NCBI GenBank assembly: GCA_965120375.1
Contig: CBCPMW010000011.1
Coordinates: 1-38,511 of the forward strand
Direction of reading: 5' to 3'
DNA length: 38,511 bases
Source of the DNA: CASPLG01 sp965120375
GTDB taxonomy: Bacteria > Bacillota > Clostridia > Oscillospirales > Acutalibacteraceae
Translations under genes and position numbers: made by a program
Shown here: positions 23,230-33,092 of the stretch, piece after piece
Layout: every line of letters begins with the position of its first letter
Numbering within the stretch: position 1 is the first letter of the stretch
The notes under the pieces: model-generated
Database searches by the model: none
Told to the model about the DNA's origin: nothing
What the model saw: only the letters and a program-made list of their open reading frames with translations

Positions 23230-26200
23230 TTATTGACTGATTTTTTTCTCAAGTAATCCTTCTTTAATAGCACTAATCACAAATGCAAGTCCATCACTAT
23301 ACTTAAATTCGAAAGGTTCTCCTAACTCAATATTAAGACCGCTTGACAACATACAACTAATAATAAAACCAAAACTTAACTTTCTATTCCCATTCATCCA
23401 GTTCCCCAAAGCTTCACACTCGTCCTTCGCATATAGTTCCCAACCTTTTAATAATTCAAGAATCTTATCTTTGAACTTTTCTTTTTCATCAGCTGTCCTT
23501 CCTGTATAATCGCAGTATTCATCAAAGGTCAACTCCGTTTTATAACTACCTTCAACACAGAGTTTTCCTCCTTCAGTAACATCAATATAACCAATCTTCA
23601 TACTATCCTCTTTAGGAAAATCTCGCAAAATATCGTCTGCTAACATTGCATATTTATCTATAGAAATATAACACCCTGATTTAATTATTTCTCCTATATT
23701 GACACGTACCTTATAGTCAACATCTACACTCTCAGTAATTCTTCCTTCGTCGTTAACAAATTTTCCTGATATAATATCCAAAGGTGACCCATCTGCAAGA
23801 CCTAAACTATATACACCAGCCTTTCCATCGGAACCAATATCCTTCAATACTTTCTCCTTGCCAAATTGAATCACTTTATCTTTAATTGAAGCAAATACTC
23901 TGTCTTTTTCACTAATGCTTTCACAGCCTTTAGAATACAAAAGAAATTTGTTTATTTCGTCTCTCACTTCATTAATCAACGATTTTGCTCTTACTAGACA
24001 ATGCCCATTGTGAGAGCTATACTTGTAAACACTGTCATACACCAACATTGCCGCTTCGATTTGATTTCTGATTTCTTTGAATTCTTCTTTTTCCAAAAGT
24101 AGTGTTTTTCCACAAGACACTCTCTCTTTGTCGAATATTTCCCCAAACACAGATTTCAATGCATCGAGCGGCACAGAAAGTTTTTCATACTTTCTTTCTC
24201 TCAACCACTTCCGCCAATCCATCAAATATCTAACCTTTTCTTGCGCAAGTTTGCATCTGCCGTACTTTTCTTCCAACTCCTTATCTTTCTCTTTTCGTAT
24301 CCTTAATCTCTCGTCTAGTATCTTTGCTTTCAGACCTGCCAACTCGGACTCCAATAGTTTACGCAACCCTCCCAAAAACTCATCTACATTTTCATCTTCT
24401 ATGTTTTCAAAATGTCGACTTTGTTCCGGCACTTTACTGATGATTTGATTGAGCTTATCCACAAATCCCTCATCATCTTCAAAATCCTTTTTAATCTTCT
24501 CACAATCTATATTCGTTGTTTTTATAAGTTCTCTAGCCAGTTTCGCTGTCTCTTCCCCTAAATCTTTACCTAAATTCACCTCAATCTCACGACCATCAAG
24601 CCATTTAACAGATTTAAACATATCATCAATGCAATTATCAGCGTATTCCGATCGCAACATATAACCAAAATATTCTGACGCTCTATCATATGATGCCTTA
24701 TACATATCCGCAACATCACCGGTGAATACACCGCCTTTAATTCCTGTTTTTTCTTCCAGGTTCTTCAAAATCCTTACAATTTCACTAACCTTGGCTGAGC
24801 GGTCAACACATGTTATCTTTATCTCCTCGTCTAAAGAAGGTAATTTAAACCTTTTACTTACAGCTTTTTCAGATATGTGTAAACTCATAATGTCTCTACG
24901 TCCCGATTTCACTAGCTTTAATGCTAGCTTCACTTTTCCTACTGCGTTTGAAAAAACATTTTCAAACTCTCTTATTTCATCATATTCACTAAACTGTGAT
25001 AAGTCAAATGTTCCCTTATGTACTGGGTTGGCGTCACGTTTTTTTTCAATTTCCCTGGTAATCTTTTCTATATTCTCAACCGTCAGATTTCCATCACTAA
25101 TACATTTCTTAATCTCTCCAAGCCCCTCAGTTATCAGATCTCTTGCCCGCTTGCGCATATTGTCATCCATATATCTTTCAAATCTTACAAGTAGGTCTTT
25201 GTTAGTAAAACCGTAATCAATTCGCGCAAAACATTCGAATCCACCTGCTTCATTAACCAAACTTTTAATACTGTTCAGTACTCGACTTCTAACATCTTCA
25301 CCTAGATTTTTATGACAATATTCATAAATATCCACAATATCCGCAAACTGTGAACTAAAAGGCATACAACCTCTAACATCCCCAAAATAACGCAACTTAT
25401 CACCTATATCCCCCAAATACCCCAAACAGTCAGGATCCTTCCATATCAGTTCTCTCACAAATGAAACTATATTATCCAACAGTTCTTGTGATGAGAATAC
25501 TTCCAAATCCATACGCGGTTTTATTTTAAAATCATCAGACATAACACTAATTACGGAAAAAAAACCCTTGTAAGCCTTAGCCCAATTACGTATGACCTCC
25601 ACTTTATCCTCCATTTTATTAACCGGTAGCTCTCCGCAAGCACAGGGCATGATACCCTTTGCAATCGCTATATTCATATTCGACATCACGCGATTACTTA
25701 ATAAATTAGCACTGTCTATGTCGCAAATCTGATACATATATTCTATTAGTCCACCTGCTTCATTAACCAAATTTTTAATACTGTTCAATACTCGACTTTT
25801 GCCATCTTCGTCCAGATTTTCACGACAATGTTTATAAATATCCACAATAGTATTAAACCATGAAATATCAGGCCTACTTTCTTTACCCTCCCCAAAAACA
25901 TACAATTCTTTACTTATATCATATAAAAATTTAAAACACTCAAAATCTTCTTTAATTAAATCAAAAAGCTTTATAAAAAACTCTTTTCTATTTTCATAAC
26001 TACTAGAAGATTCCTGACGATAATCACGACATGCCGCACATATACTTAGTAGCTTCTTGATATCCTCCCTGATCTCATTCTCGACCTTATCCCTAACAAT
26101 ATCGTCGTTTTTATATTCCTTAATTGGGCCAATACGTTTTAAATAATGCTCATACTCTTCAGGTGACCTGCCGTTCCTAAAATCTTTAATCATACTCACA

Positions 26201-27879
26201 CAATGGTCTACATACCTACTATACTCTCCACCTTCCTCTAACAAAAATCTAAAATCCTTGTATTTATCTAAGTAAGCATCTCCATCTATTCTCGCATTTT
26301 CGTTTGTGACTCCTTCTGGAAGATCTAAACCCATACGAACAGCTTCCAATATCCCCTTTATTAACTTGTTCAGATTCAGCCCACGTTTAACTACAGCCTT
26401 TCCTCTATCACTCACCCCTTTAAATATGTTCCAAAATGCCTCCATCTGATCAGGGGTCAAAGCTTCTACAGCACGAACATGTCTTACATCGTAATCAGAT
26501 TCTTCATAATAAAAAAAACTGTCCAGTAGGTAAAATCGTCCCCCAAGGTCCCTATAGGCTCCGTCAAGTTGATCACACTCATTGCCCACTTTATCTACAA
26601 ATTCTAGAAATCTTAGGTCCGAATACTCCAGAGCTTCAGTAAAAATAGAAAACAAAAGAATATTTTTATTTTCAATATCATAATGTACCCACCAATTTTC
26701 AATCATAAACATCTTTAGTAGCAAACTCAACTTTTTCGCGGCTACTCCATAATCTATATGATCACAACGAAGGAATTTTCTATTGAATTTTATATATTCT
26801 CTAACGTATGAACAAACGTAGCGCGAAAATGTTACATAGCCTGAACCAAACCACGAGACAGAACTCTCTATTGGTAGATCTTCTCTGATTCTACGTGCCA
26901 CCTCTTTAATAGAGAAAACGTTATACAGACCTTCTAAATCTGAGATGATCACATCTTTACCATTTTCTTTAGCAGAAACAGCTTCGTCTCTAATTACTTC
27001 CAATACAGATAGATCCTCCCCATCCGCACGGTCAATCCAACGTTTCGCTTCTCCATCAAATTTTATACAACTAGGTTTTACTGTATCCAACATTTCATCT
27101 ACACACTTTAACTTCTCCAGATCTTTATCTTCTAACCAATCCAGACCTCCTCCCGATACGCCAAGTTTCTTCTGAACTTCGTCTGCTAATGCAGAAATTC
27201 TTGCACCAGGATCTAAGTTTCTACCAATATCTTTACCTTCTTCACATTTTCCATAAATATCAGCCAAAACTCTTATCTTTTCCAAAAAAATTTTATAATC
27301 ATCTTCCTTTATCTCCGCCACTTCAAGCACCTGACGTTTACGCTCTTCCATAAGGATTTCTGAGACAGTAAGTAAATGTCCCCATTCTCCACCTTTCAAT
27401 TCTTTACTCAATTCGAAACCCTCACGAATCAAATCTCCAAGCAATTTCATTTCATCAGCCTCTATGTCATATATTCCATCGATGCTAAAAATATTTCCCG
27501 AAAACTGGGCTTTTGTTCTCTCATCTACATCATCACGCAAACTAAGTATGTCATCCAAAGACTTCAAAAACTCTTCATCCTTTCCCATGGCACACTTAAC
27601 TTCCCGACGAATTATGCCTTCATCATACGTACTCATATCACACTTTCCATATATGCTGGCTATTAATTCCATTTTTCTCTGATCAAATCCTCTTTCACCG
27701 CGCATACCATCAAATACTTTATCAAGACAAGTCGAAAAATCACCAGATATCAACGGACTTGAAATCACACTAGTACTTACTTCAGGCACTTGATTGCCCA
27801 CTACCCTTCCTGCATTACCCGCAGTCCCTCCTCTACCAGATAAAAGTGCAGATAATAATGCAGCCATTCCAACTCTCAT
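23230..27879 (-). CDS. Giant helical repeat protein of unknown function, possibly secreted
   Basis: 1549 residues, uninterrupted, ATG behind GGAGG at 10 bases. No known domain was recognised. The N-terminus (MRVGMAALLSALLSGRGG) could be a short signal peptide, though it is weakly hydrophobic. The rest is charged, almost wholly helical and Cys-containing. A recurring motif, D/S-IY-x-x-C, heads repeat-like segments at residues 76-80 and 208-212 (IYGKC twice) and again near 675 (IVDIYKHC) and 845 (IVDIYEYC). The latter two are followed by nearly the same text (SRVLNSIKNLVNEAGG and SRVLNSIKSLVNEAGG). About residues 1205-1260 form a highly charged coiled coil (LKAKILDERLRIRKEKDKEL). The C-terminal 80 residues contain a more hydrophobic segment (LSFGFIISCMLSSGLNIELG). 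It stands alone between tRNA genes. Size, repeats and isolation recall secreted effectors of symbionts, but that is inference. Confidence 0.75.
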   Translation of the reverse strand: MRVGMAALLSALLSGRGGTAGNAGRVVGNQVPEVSTSVISSPLISGDFSTCLDKVFDGMRGERGFDQRKMELIASIYGKCDMSTYDEGIIRREVKCAMGKDEEFLKSLDDILSLRDDVDERTKAQFSGNIFSIDGIYDIEADEMKLLGDLIREGFELSKELKGGEWGHLLTVSEILMEERKRQVLEVAEIKEDDYKIFLEKIRVLADIYGKCEEGKDIGRNLDPGARISALADEVQKKLGVSGGGLDWLEDKDLEKLKCVDEMLDTVKPSCIKFDGEAKRWIDRADGEDLSVLEVIRDEAVSAKENGKDVIISDLEGLYNVFSIKEVARRIREDLPIESSVSWFGSGYVTFSRYVCSYVREYIKFNRKFLRCDHIDYGVAAKKLSLLLKMFMIENWWVHYDIENKNILLFSIFTEALEYSDLRFLEFVDKVGNECDQLDGAYRDLGGRFYLLDSFFYYEESDYDVRHVRAVEALTPDQMEAFWNIFKGVSDRGKAVVKRGLNLNKLIKGILEAVRMGLDLPEGVTNENARIDGDAYLDKYKDFRFLLEEGGEYSRYVDHCVSMIKDFRNGRSPEEYEHYLKRIGPIKEYKNDDIVRDKVENEIREDIKKLLSICAACRDYRQESSSSYENRKEFFIKLFDLIKEDFECFKFLYDISKELYVFGEGKESRPDISWFNTIVDIYKHCRENLDEDGKSRVLNSIKNLVNEAGGLIEYMYQICDIDSANLLSNRVMSNMNIAIAKGIMPCACGELPVNKMEDKVEVIRNWAKAYKGFFSVISVMSDDFKIKPRMDLEVFSSQELLDNIVSFVRELIWKDPDCLGYLGDIGDKLRYFGDVRGCMPFSSQFADIVDIYEYCHKNLGEDVRSRVLNSIKSLVNEAGGFECFARIDYGFTNKDLLVRFERYMDDNMRKRARDLITEGLGEIKKCISDGNLTVENIEKITREIEKKRDANPVHKGTFDLSQFSEYDEIREFENVFSNAVGKVKLALKLVKSGRRDIMSLHISEKAVSKRFKLPSLDEEIKITCVDRSAKVSEIVRILKNLEEKTGIKGGVFTGDVADMYKASYDRASEYFGYMLRSEYADNCIDDMFKSVKWLDGREIEVNLGKDLGEETAKLARELIKTTNIDCEKIKKDFEDDEGFVDKLNQIISKVPEQSRHFENIEDENVDEFLGGLRKLLESELAGLKAKILDERLRIRKEKDKELEEKYGRCKLAQEKVRYLMDWRKWLRERKYEKLSVPLDALKSVFGEIFDKERVSCGKTLLLEKEEFKEIRNQIEAAMLVYDSVYKYSSHNGHCLVRAKSLINEVRDEINKFLLYSKGCESISEKDRVFASIKDKVIQFGKEKVLKDIGSDGKAGVYSLGLADGSPLDIISGKFVNDEGRITESVDVDYKVRVNIGEIIKSGCYISIDKYAMLADDILRDFPKEDSMKIGYIDVTEGGKLCVEGSYKTELTFDEYCDYTGRTADEKEKFKDKILELLKGWELYAKDECEALGNWMNGNRKLSFGFIISCMLSSGLNIELGEPFEFKYSDGLAFVISAIKEGLLEKKISQ
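25241..25339 (-). repeat. Internal DNA repeat, copy 2 (by residue order)
   Basis: By hand alignment this 99-base segment matches 25751-25849 with about 12 differences and no gaps. It encodes residues of about 847-879 (IVDIYEYCHKNLGEDVRSRV onward). Confidence 0.8.
25751..25849 (-). repeat. Internal DNA repeat, copy 1 (by residue order)
   Basis: Partner of 25241-25339, spaced 510 bases (170 codons) away in frame. It encodes residues of about 677-709. Conservation at DNA level points to a recent in-frame duplication inside the gene. Confidence 0.8.
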
Positions 27880-28175
27880 CCTAACGCTACCTCCATTTTA
27901 ATGCTTTTACTAATCTGTGTATAATCGGAATTGTTACATATTTTTAATAATAATACAACAAAAAATGAAAGCCTCAGTTTTTGTCAATTTTATTTATTTT
28001 TACAATTAAATGAGTTATTATTAACAAAAAATTAAGATTTAAAAACTTTTACTCAGCATCATCCACATAATTTAATACCAAAATAAAACAGAGCAAACCC
28101 CAAAATTACACGGCGCTTACTCTGTAAAAATCAATAATTTTTACAAATCCTAAAACCTAAAACCGAAATTTGATA

Positions 28176-28252
28176 TGGTCCGAGTGACTGGAATTGAACC
28201 AGCGGCCTCTTGAACCCCATTCAAGCGCGCTACCAAACTGCGCCACACCCGG
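28176..28252 (-). tRNA. tRNA-Pro (GGG)
   Basis: Acceptor CCGGGTG/CACTCGG, anticodon stem CTTGA/TCAAG with loop ATGGGGT (anticodon GGG), encoded CCA. The T loop reads TTCAATT. Confidence 0.92.
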
Positions 28253-28261
28253 GTCAGAAAT

Positions 28262-28267
28262 ATTATA
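28262..28267 (-). promoter_or_regulatory. Extended -10 element of tRNA-Pro
   Basis: Minus strand TGGTATAAT directly upstream of the tRNA; no strong -35 box was found. Confidence 0.5.
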
Positions 28268-28363
28268 CCACAAAACCGAAGTATTTTAGCAAACCCAAAT
28301 TTACTAGCTTTTACTACCTCCCTCCAACTTCATTTATCCTCTTTAACTTTATTTTGTTCTTTA

Positions 28364-28708
28364 TTATCCCTTAACTGTATTAGAAAAAGCTCGAAACATA
28401 TTCTCCATTAACACAACAAGCACGCCTTTATTACCCTCTTTAGTTCCCTCATCAAGCTCACTTACAGCTCTCTTAGTCAATTCGCACGCTTTTCGCACTC
28501 CATCTTCACCAAGCTCTTGCTCAAAAGGAGATATCAAGTTCTTTTCAAGTTTTTCTAAATCCCCCAAAGCAGAATCAAGCACCCCGTCTGCCTTACGAAC
28601 TAAATGATCAGCATCATTCGCAATTTTAATAAACCTGTATGTTATTATAATCATTAAAGGTATCGACAATATTGATGCAATTGTAGTCATAGTATCTTTC
28701 AAATTCAA
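28364..28708 (-). CDS. Small membrane protein with charged helical domain
   Basis: 114 residues from a TTG at 28708, which follows GGAGGAAGGAATAAAC; a TTG at 28726 in frame lies on the ribosome binding site itself. One N-terminal membrane helix (IASILSIPLMIIITYRFIKI), then a long amphipathic, coiled-coil-like region (ADGVLDSALGDLEKLEKNLI and onward), then a weakly hydrophobic end (VLVVLMENMFRAF). It may be an anchored scaffold or a small holin-like protein; no family was recognised. It follows the lipoprotein-like gene by about 26 bases and is probably co-transcribed. Confidence 0.6.
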   Translation of the reverse strand: MNLKDTMTTIASILSIPLMIIITYRFIKIANDADHLVRKADGVLDSALGDLEKLEKNLISPFEQELGEDGVRKACELTKRAVSELDEGTKEGNKGVLVVLMENMFRAFSNTVKG

Positions 28709-28734
28709 GTTTATTCCTTCCTCCAAAAAGAATT

Positions 28735-29106
28735 TTATTTAAAAATTTCTCTTAATCTATCAACACAATCTCTTACCTCTTTAGGCATTTTATAGTAAAT
28801 CCAAATCAACCGCAAATTGTCCCCCCCCCAATAAAACACTGAAGAATTTCTATGATCTTGATCCTTCTTCAAAGCATTTAAGTTTTCCCTGATATTTTTT
28901 GAATCTTCCAGGATTCCTTTAAATAACTTAGAATCATCCGCTAAATACTTTTTTTCAATACTCTTAATTTTTCCCTTCAAAACATCGTTTTTTTTATCTA
29001 AAATCCTTAATTTTTCTCCCAAATCATCAACTTTGTTTTTTATACACGAAAGAGTAAAAAACATCATGGCAGCAGAAAGCGCCAAGGTAAAATAATAAAG
29101 CTTCAT
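28735..29106 (-). CDS. Putative lipoprotein with coiled coil
   Basis: 123 residues from the ATG at 29106 (MKLYYFTLALSAAMMFFTLSC); an upstream in-frame start at 29178 would bury this signal sequence inside the protein. The signal peptide ends in TLSC, a loose lipobox much like the VLSC of the protein at 6482, so both may be lipidated. The body is a heptad-like coiled coil (VDDLGEKLRILDKKNDVLKG onward) with a short aromatic patch (SVFYWGGDNLRLIWIYYKMP). Function unknown. An extended -10 (TGTTATAAT, 29153-29146) lies 40 bases upstream. It pairs with the membrane protein gene downstream. Confidence 0.6.
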   Translation of the reverse strand: MKLYYFTLALSAAMMFFTLSCIKNKVDDLGEKLRILDKKNDVLKGKIKSIEKKYLADDSKLFKGILEDSKNIRENLNALKKDQDHRNSSVFYWGGDNLRLIWIYYKMPKEVRDCVDRLREIFK

Positions 29107-29257
29107 TCTCAATTTTCCATTCAAAATATTCTTGATTACTGTATTATTATAACATAAAACTGCAAAAAACAATAACATTTTAAAAAAATTTTTTGTTTTA
29201 TGAATAATATTTTATGGTAGAATATTGTGGTTAAAATGATTTCGGAGTTGGATTTTT

Positions 29258-30112
29258 GTGAACAGGAAAATTATATTAAGCGCAGATAGCACTTGTGATT
29301 TGAATAAAAGTCTCGAAGAAAAATACAAAGTTCACTACTACCCTTTTCATATTCATCTGGATGGAAAACAGTACCGAGACGGAGTCGACATTTTCCCGGA
29401 CGATATATTTAGAAAGTACTATGAAAAGGGAGTTCTTCCAAAGACCGCTGCAATAAATGTGGAAGAATACGTAGATTATTTTCGGCAGTTTGTAGAAAGA
29501 GGGTACAATGTTGTGCATTTAAATTTAGGGCATGCACTTTCTAGCGCTCACCAAAACTGTCTTTTAGCAGCAAAAGAGCTTGGAAACGTTTATCCAATAG
29601 ATTCCTGCGGTCTTTCTTCTGGGATTGGTATTTTAGTACTAGAAGCTGGAGAAATGATAGAAAAAGGAGAAAATATAGAAGCAATAGTAAGTAGAGTAAA
29701 ATCTATTATCCCGAAAATTAGGTCTAGTTTTGTTTTGGATACGCTAAAATTTTTAAGTGCAGGTGGGAGATGCTCCTCCATTTTATCTATTGGAGCTAAT
29801 ATTTTTAAAATTAAACCGTGCATAGAAGTAAGTAACAAAGATGGAAGTATGTCAGTCGGTAAAAAATATCGCGGAGACCTTGAAAAAGTTCTAAACTCCT
29901 ATGTAGACGACACACTCTCTGATTATAAGAATATTCAAGACGATAAGATATTTGTTATTGAGGCGGGACTTGATAAAAATCTTTATGAATCTATGTGTGA
30001 AAAAGTGAGAAATTTAAACTACTTTAAGAACATATACAAAAGCACGGCCGGGTGTACTATTTCAGCTCATTGCGGACCAAATACTTTTGGGTTAATGTAC
30101 GTATCTAAATAA
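29258..30112 (+). CDS. DegV-family fatty-acid-binding protein
   Basis: 284 residues, GTG start behind CGGAG; an extended -10 TGGTAGAAT ends at 29223. DegV proteins bind a fatty acid between two domains, and some supply it to fatty-acid kinase FakA. Signs: ILSADSTCDL at the start, the YYPFHIHLDGKQYRDGVDI strand, PKTAAINVEEYVDYF (binding-site Thr), the SAGGRCSS segment, and the end AHCGPNTFGLMYV. Full length. It is 22 bases upstream of lepA on the same strand. Confidence 0.9.
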   Translation: MNRKIILSADSTCDLNKSLEEKYKVHYYPFHIHLDGKQYRDGVDIFPDDIFRKYYEKGVLPKTAAINVEEYVDYFRQFVERGYNVVHLNLGHALSSAHQNCLLAAKELGNVYPIDSCGLSSGIGILVLEAGEMIEKGENIEAIVSRVKSIIPKIRSSFVLDTLKFLSAGGRCSSILSIGANIFKIKPCIEVSNKDGSMSVGKKYRGDLEKVLNSYVDDTLSDYKNIQDDKIFVIEAGLDKNLYESMCEKVRNLNYFKNIYKSTAGCTISAHCGPNTFGLMYVSK

Positions 30113-30134
30113 AAATACGAAATGAGGAGAAAAA

Positions 30135-31949
30135 GTGCCTAAAAACAAGAGACTGATAAGAAATTTTAGCATTGTAGCTCATATAGATCATGGAAAATCG
30201 ACTTTAGCAGATAGAATTTTAGAGCTTACAGAGGCTGTTTCTCGTCGAGAAATGGAAGATCAGCTTCTAGACAATATGGACTTAGAAAAAGAACGAGGAA
30301 TTACCATAAAATCTCACGCTGTTACGTTTGAATATCTAGCAGAAAACGGTAAAAAATATACTTTTAATTTAATAGACACTCCTGGACACGTCGATTTTAA
30401 TTACGAAGTTTCAAGGTCTCTTGCTTCTTGTGAAGGGGCTTTGTTGGTTGTTGACGCGTCCCAAGGAATAGAAGCTCAGACTTTAGCCAACACTTATCTT
30501 GCTCTTGATGCTGGACTTGAAATCGTTCCAGTAATTAATAAAATTGATTTACCTAGCGCGAACCCGGAGAAAGTTTGTAAAGAAATTGAAGATGTGATTG
30601 GAATCCCGGCTGAAGATGCTCCTAAAGTATCGGCAAAATCTGGACTTAATATAAAAGATGTTTTAGAAAGTATAGTTAATTTAATTCCTCCCCCGTCAGG
30701 TGATGAAAATTCTCCTCTTAAAGCACTTATTTTCGATTCAGTTTACGATTCATACAAAGGGGTAATTGTCTATGTTAGAATAGTTGACGGGAAGGTAAAA
30801 ACTGGGGATAAGATCCTTTTTATGGCAAGTAAAGCTGAATTTACTGTGACTGAATGTGGAATTCTTAGAGCTACAAATTTAGATCCTGTTGGGGAGCTTT
30901 CGGCAGGTGAAGTTGGTTATATTGCAGCATCAATTAAAACTATTTATACATCTCGTGTAGGAGATACTATAACTTTGGCTGAAAATCCAGCGAAAGAACC
31001 TTTAGACGGATACAAGACTGTAAACCCTATGGTTTTTTGCGGGATTTATCCGTCTGATGGTTCAAAGTATCCAGATTTGAGGGAAGCGATCGAGAAATTG
31101 CAGTTAAACGATGCGTCGTTAACATTTGAACCCGAAACTTCTACAGCTTTGGGGTTTGGGTTTAGATGCGGTTTTTTAGGTCTTCTTCATATGGAAATTA
31201 TTCAAGAGCGTTTGGAACGAGAGCACGGTCTTGATATTATTACAACTGCCCCAAGTGTCATATATAAGATATTTAAAACAAACGGCGAAATGGTTTTGAT
31301 AGATAACCCGACAAATTACCCAAATTCTTCAGTAATCGAATCCACGGAGGAACCGATAGCAGATGCTCATATTTATTCCCCTTCTAGTTACATTGGCAGT
31401 ATTATGGAACTTTGCCAAGATAGAAGAGGCGTTTATATTGACATGAAATATATAGATACAGACAGAGTCGACATTAACTATAAACTTCCACTCAATGAAA
31501 TTGTATATGATTTTTTCGACGTTTTAAAATCAAAAACTAAAGGGTACGCTTCCTTTGACTATGAGATTTCTGGATACTCTAAATCTGACTTAGTAAAACT
31601 TGATATCATGCTAAACGGTGATGTTGTTGACGCTCTTTCGTTTATAATACACAGAGATAAAGCTTACACAAGAGGGCGAAAAATCGCAGAAAAACTTAAA
31701 GATAAAATTCCGAGACAGCTTTTTGAAGTTCCAATACAAGCTTGCATCGGCGGAAAAATAATAGCAAGAGAAACTGTAAAAGCTATGAGAAAGGATGTTC
31801 TTGCAAAATGTTATGGCGGAGATATAACAAGAAAGAAAAAGCTTCTTGAAAAACAAAAAGAAGGTAAAAAGAGAATGAGACAAATCGGAAGTGTCGAGAT
31901 CCCTCAGGATGCATTTATGTCTGTACTAAAATTAGATAGCGAACAGTAA
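30135..31949 (+). CDS. lepA: Elongation factor 4 (back-translocating GTPase)
   Basis: 604 residues, GTG start behind GAGGAG. EF4 binds the ribosome and influences stalled or mistranslocated complexes. G domain: AHIDHGKSTLADRILE (P loop), the DTPGHVDF motif (G3), NKIDLP (G4). It continues with domain II, domains III and V, and the LepA-specific C-terminal domain (KAYTRGRKIAEKLKDKIPRQ, ARETVKAMRKDVLAKCYGGD, then KKLLEKQKEGKKRM). No damage. hemW follows after six bases, the common lepA-hemW pairing. Confidence 0.97.
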   Translation: MPKNKRLIRNFSIVAHIDHGKSTLADRILELTEAVSRREMEDQLLDNMDLEKERGITIKSHAVTFEYLAENGKKYTFNLIDTPGHVDFNYEVSRSLASCEGALLVVDASQGIEAQTLANTYLALDAGLEIVPVINKIDLPSANPEKVCKEIEDVIGIPAEDAPKVSAKSGLNIKDVLESIVNLIPPPSGDENSPLKALIFDSVYDSYKGVIVYVRIVDGKVKTGDKILFMASKAEFTVTECGILRATNLDPVGELSAGEVGYIAASIKTIYTSRVGDTITLAENPAKEPLDGYKTVNPMVFCGIYPSDGSKYPDLREAIEKLQLNDASLTFEPETSTALGFGFRCGFLGLLHMEIIQERLEREHGLDIITTAPSVIYKIFKTNGEMVLIDNPTNYPNSSVIESTEEPIADAHIYSPSSYIGSIMELCQDRRGVYIDMKYIDTDRVDINYKLPLNEIVYDFFDVLKSKTKGYASFDYEISGYSKSDLVKLDIMLNGDVVDALSFIIHRDKAYTRGRKIAEKLKDKIPRQLFEVPIQACIGGKIIARETVKAMRKDVLAKCYGGDITRKKKLLEKQKEGKKRMRQIGSVEIPQDAFMSVLKLDSEQ

Positions 31950-31955
31950 GTATTT

Positions 31956-33056
31956 ATGAAACCAATTGGAATTTATATTCACGTTCCGTTTTGCAAGAAA
32001 AAATGTCCTTATTGTGATTTTTATTCTGTCTTACCCAATCAAGATTTAATAGATTTATATACAGAAAGTGTTTGTCGTGAAATATATTTTCGTTCTAAAC
32101 TACAAAAAAAACCAGTTGATTCGATATATTTTGGCGGCGGAACTCCAAGTCTAATTGGTCTAACGAATCTCTGTAAAATAATCGAAACTATTTTCAGAAA
32201 TTTTACTGTAGCGCTCCCAGAAATAACAATTGAACTTAATCCTTCGTGCTGCGATGGCCTTGATTTTTCTAAACTTAAAGAGTTTGGAGTCAATCGTTTG
32301 TCTGTAGGAATGCAGTCTATAAAAGATACTGAACTTAAAATTTTGGAAAGAAATCACACGGTCTGTGATGTTGAAAAAACTATTTATGCAGCAAGATCTT
32401 GTGGTATTGAAAATTTATCACTCGATACCATGATAGCAATTCCAAAACAAAATAAATATAGTCTAGAAGAATCTTTAAAATTTTGTATAAGGAATGAAAT
32501 TCCACACATTTCAGTTTATCTTTTAAAAATCGAAAAACGTACAAAATTTTTTAAAATTAAAAACCTTTTATCACTTCCAGATGAAAATGAGGAGTCGGAA
32601 TTATATTTGTTTACTGATGAGTTTTTATCTAATTTTGGCTACGATCATTATGAAATATCAAACTTTTGTAAAAAAGGAATGGAAAGCCGTCACAATTTAA
32701 AATATTGGAACTGTGACGAATATTTAGGTTTTGGTCCTTCTGCTCACTCATTTATAGACGGAAAAAGATACTTTTATAAACGATCGATTGATAGATTCAT
32801 AAAAAACTCAGCATTAATTCCAGATGGTGAAGGCGGAACAAAGGAAGAATATGCTTTGATGAGATTAAGACTCTCTTCTGGTCTTACAAACGAAGAGTAC
32901 AAAAAAAGATTTGGAGAAAATATTCCCGAAGTATTTTATAAAAGAGCTAAAGAATACGAAAAATACGGTTTAGTTTCAACTTCTGAAAACCAAATAAAAC
33001 TAACTCCCCGAGGTTTTTTGGTTTCAAACTTTTTGATTTCAAAAATAATAACATAG
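31956..33056 (+). CDS. hemW: HemW, radical SAM haem chaperone
   Basis: 366 residues. It was long annotated as an oxygen-independent coproporphyrinogen oxidase but is now known as a haem chaperone for respiratory enzymes. The cluster motif CKKKCPYCDF (CxxxCxxC followed by F) lacks the fourth nearby Cys of true HemN. Other signs are FGGGTPSL, NPSCCDGLDFSKLKEFGVNR, RLSVGMQS, and HYEISNFCKKGMESRHNLKY. The ATG is six bases behind the lepA stop with no ribosome binding site of its own, so it depends on coupling. Confidence 0.93.
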   Translation: MKPIGIYIHVPFCKKKCPYCDFYSVLPNQDLIDLYTESVCREIYFRSKLQKKPVDSIYFGGGTPSLIGLTNLCKIIETIFRNFTVALPEITIELNPSCCDGLDFSKLKEFGVNRLSVGMQSIKDTELKILERNHTVCDVEKTIYAARSCGIENLSLDTMIAIPKQNKYSLEESLKFCIRNEIPHISVYLLKIEKRTKFFKIKNLLSLPDENEESELYLFTDEFLSNFGYDHYEISNFCKKGMESRHNLKYWNCDEYLGFGPSAHSFIDGKRYFYKRSIDRFIKNSALIPDGEGGTKEEYALMRLRLSSGLTNEEYKKRFGENIPEVFYKRAKEYEKYGLVSTSENQIKLTPRGFLVSNFLISKIIT

Positions 33057-33092
33057 GAAAACACATAAAATACATTTTAGTTTACAGAAACC

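Noticed and set aside
24077..25216. Three long plus-strand ORFs opposite the giant gene
   Set aside because: They are antisense shadows with Ser/Phe-rich, low-complexity translations and no ribosome binding sites.
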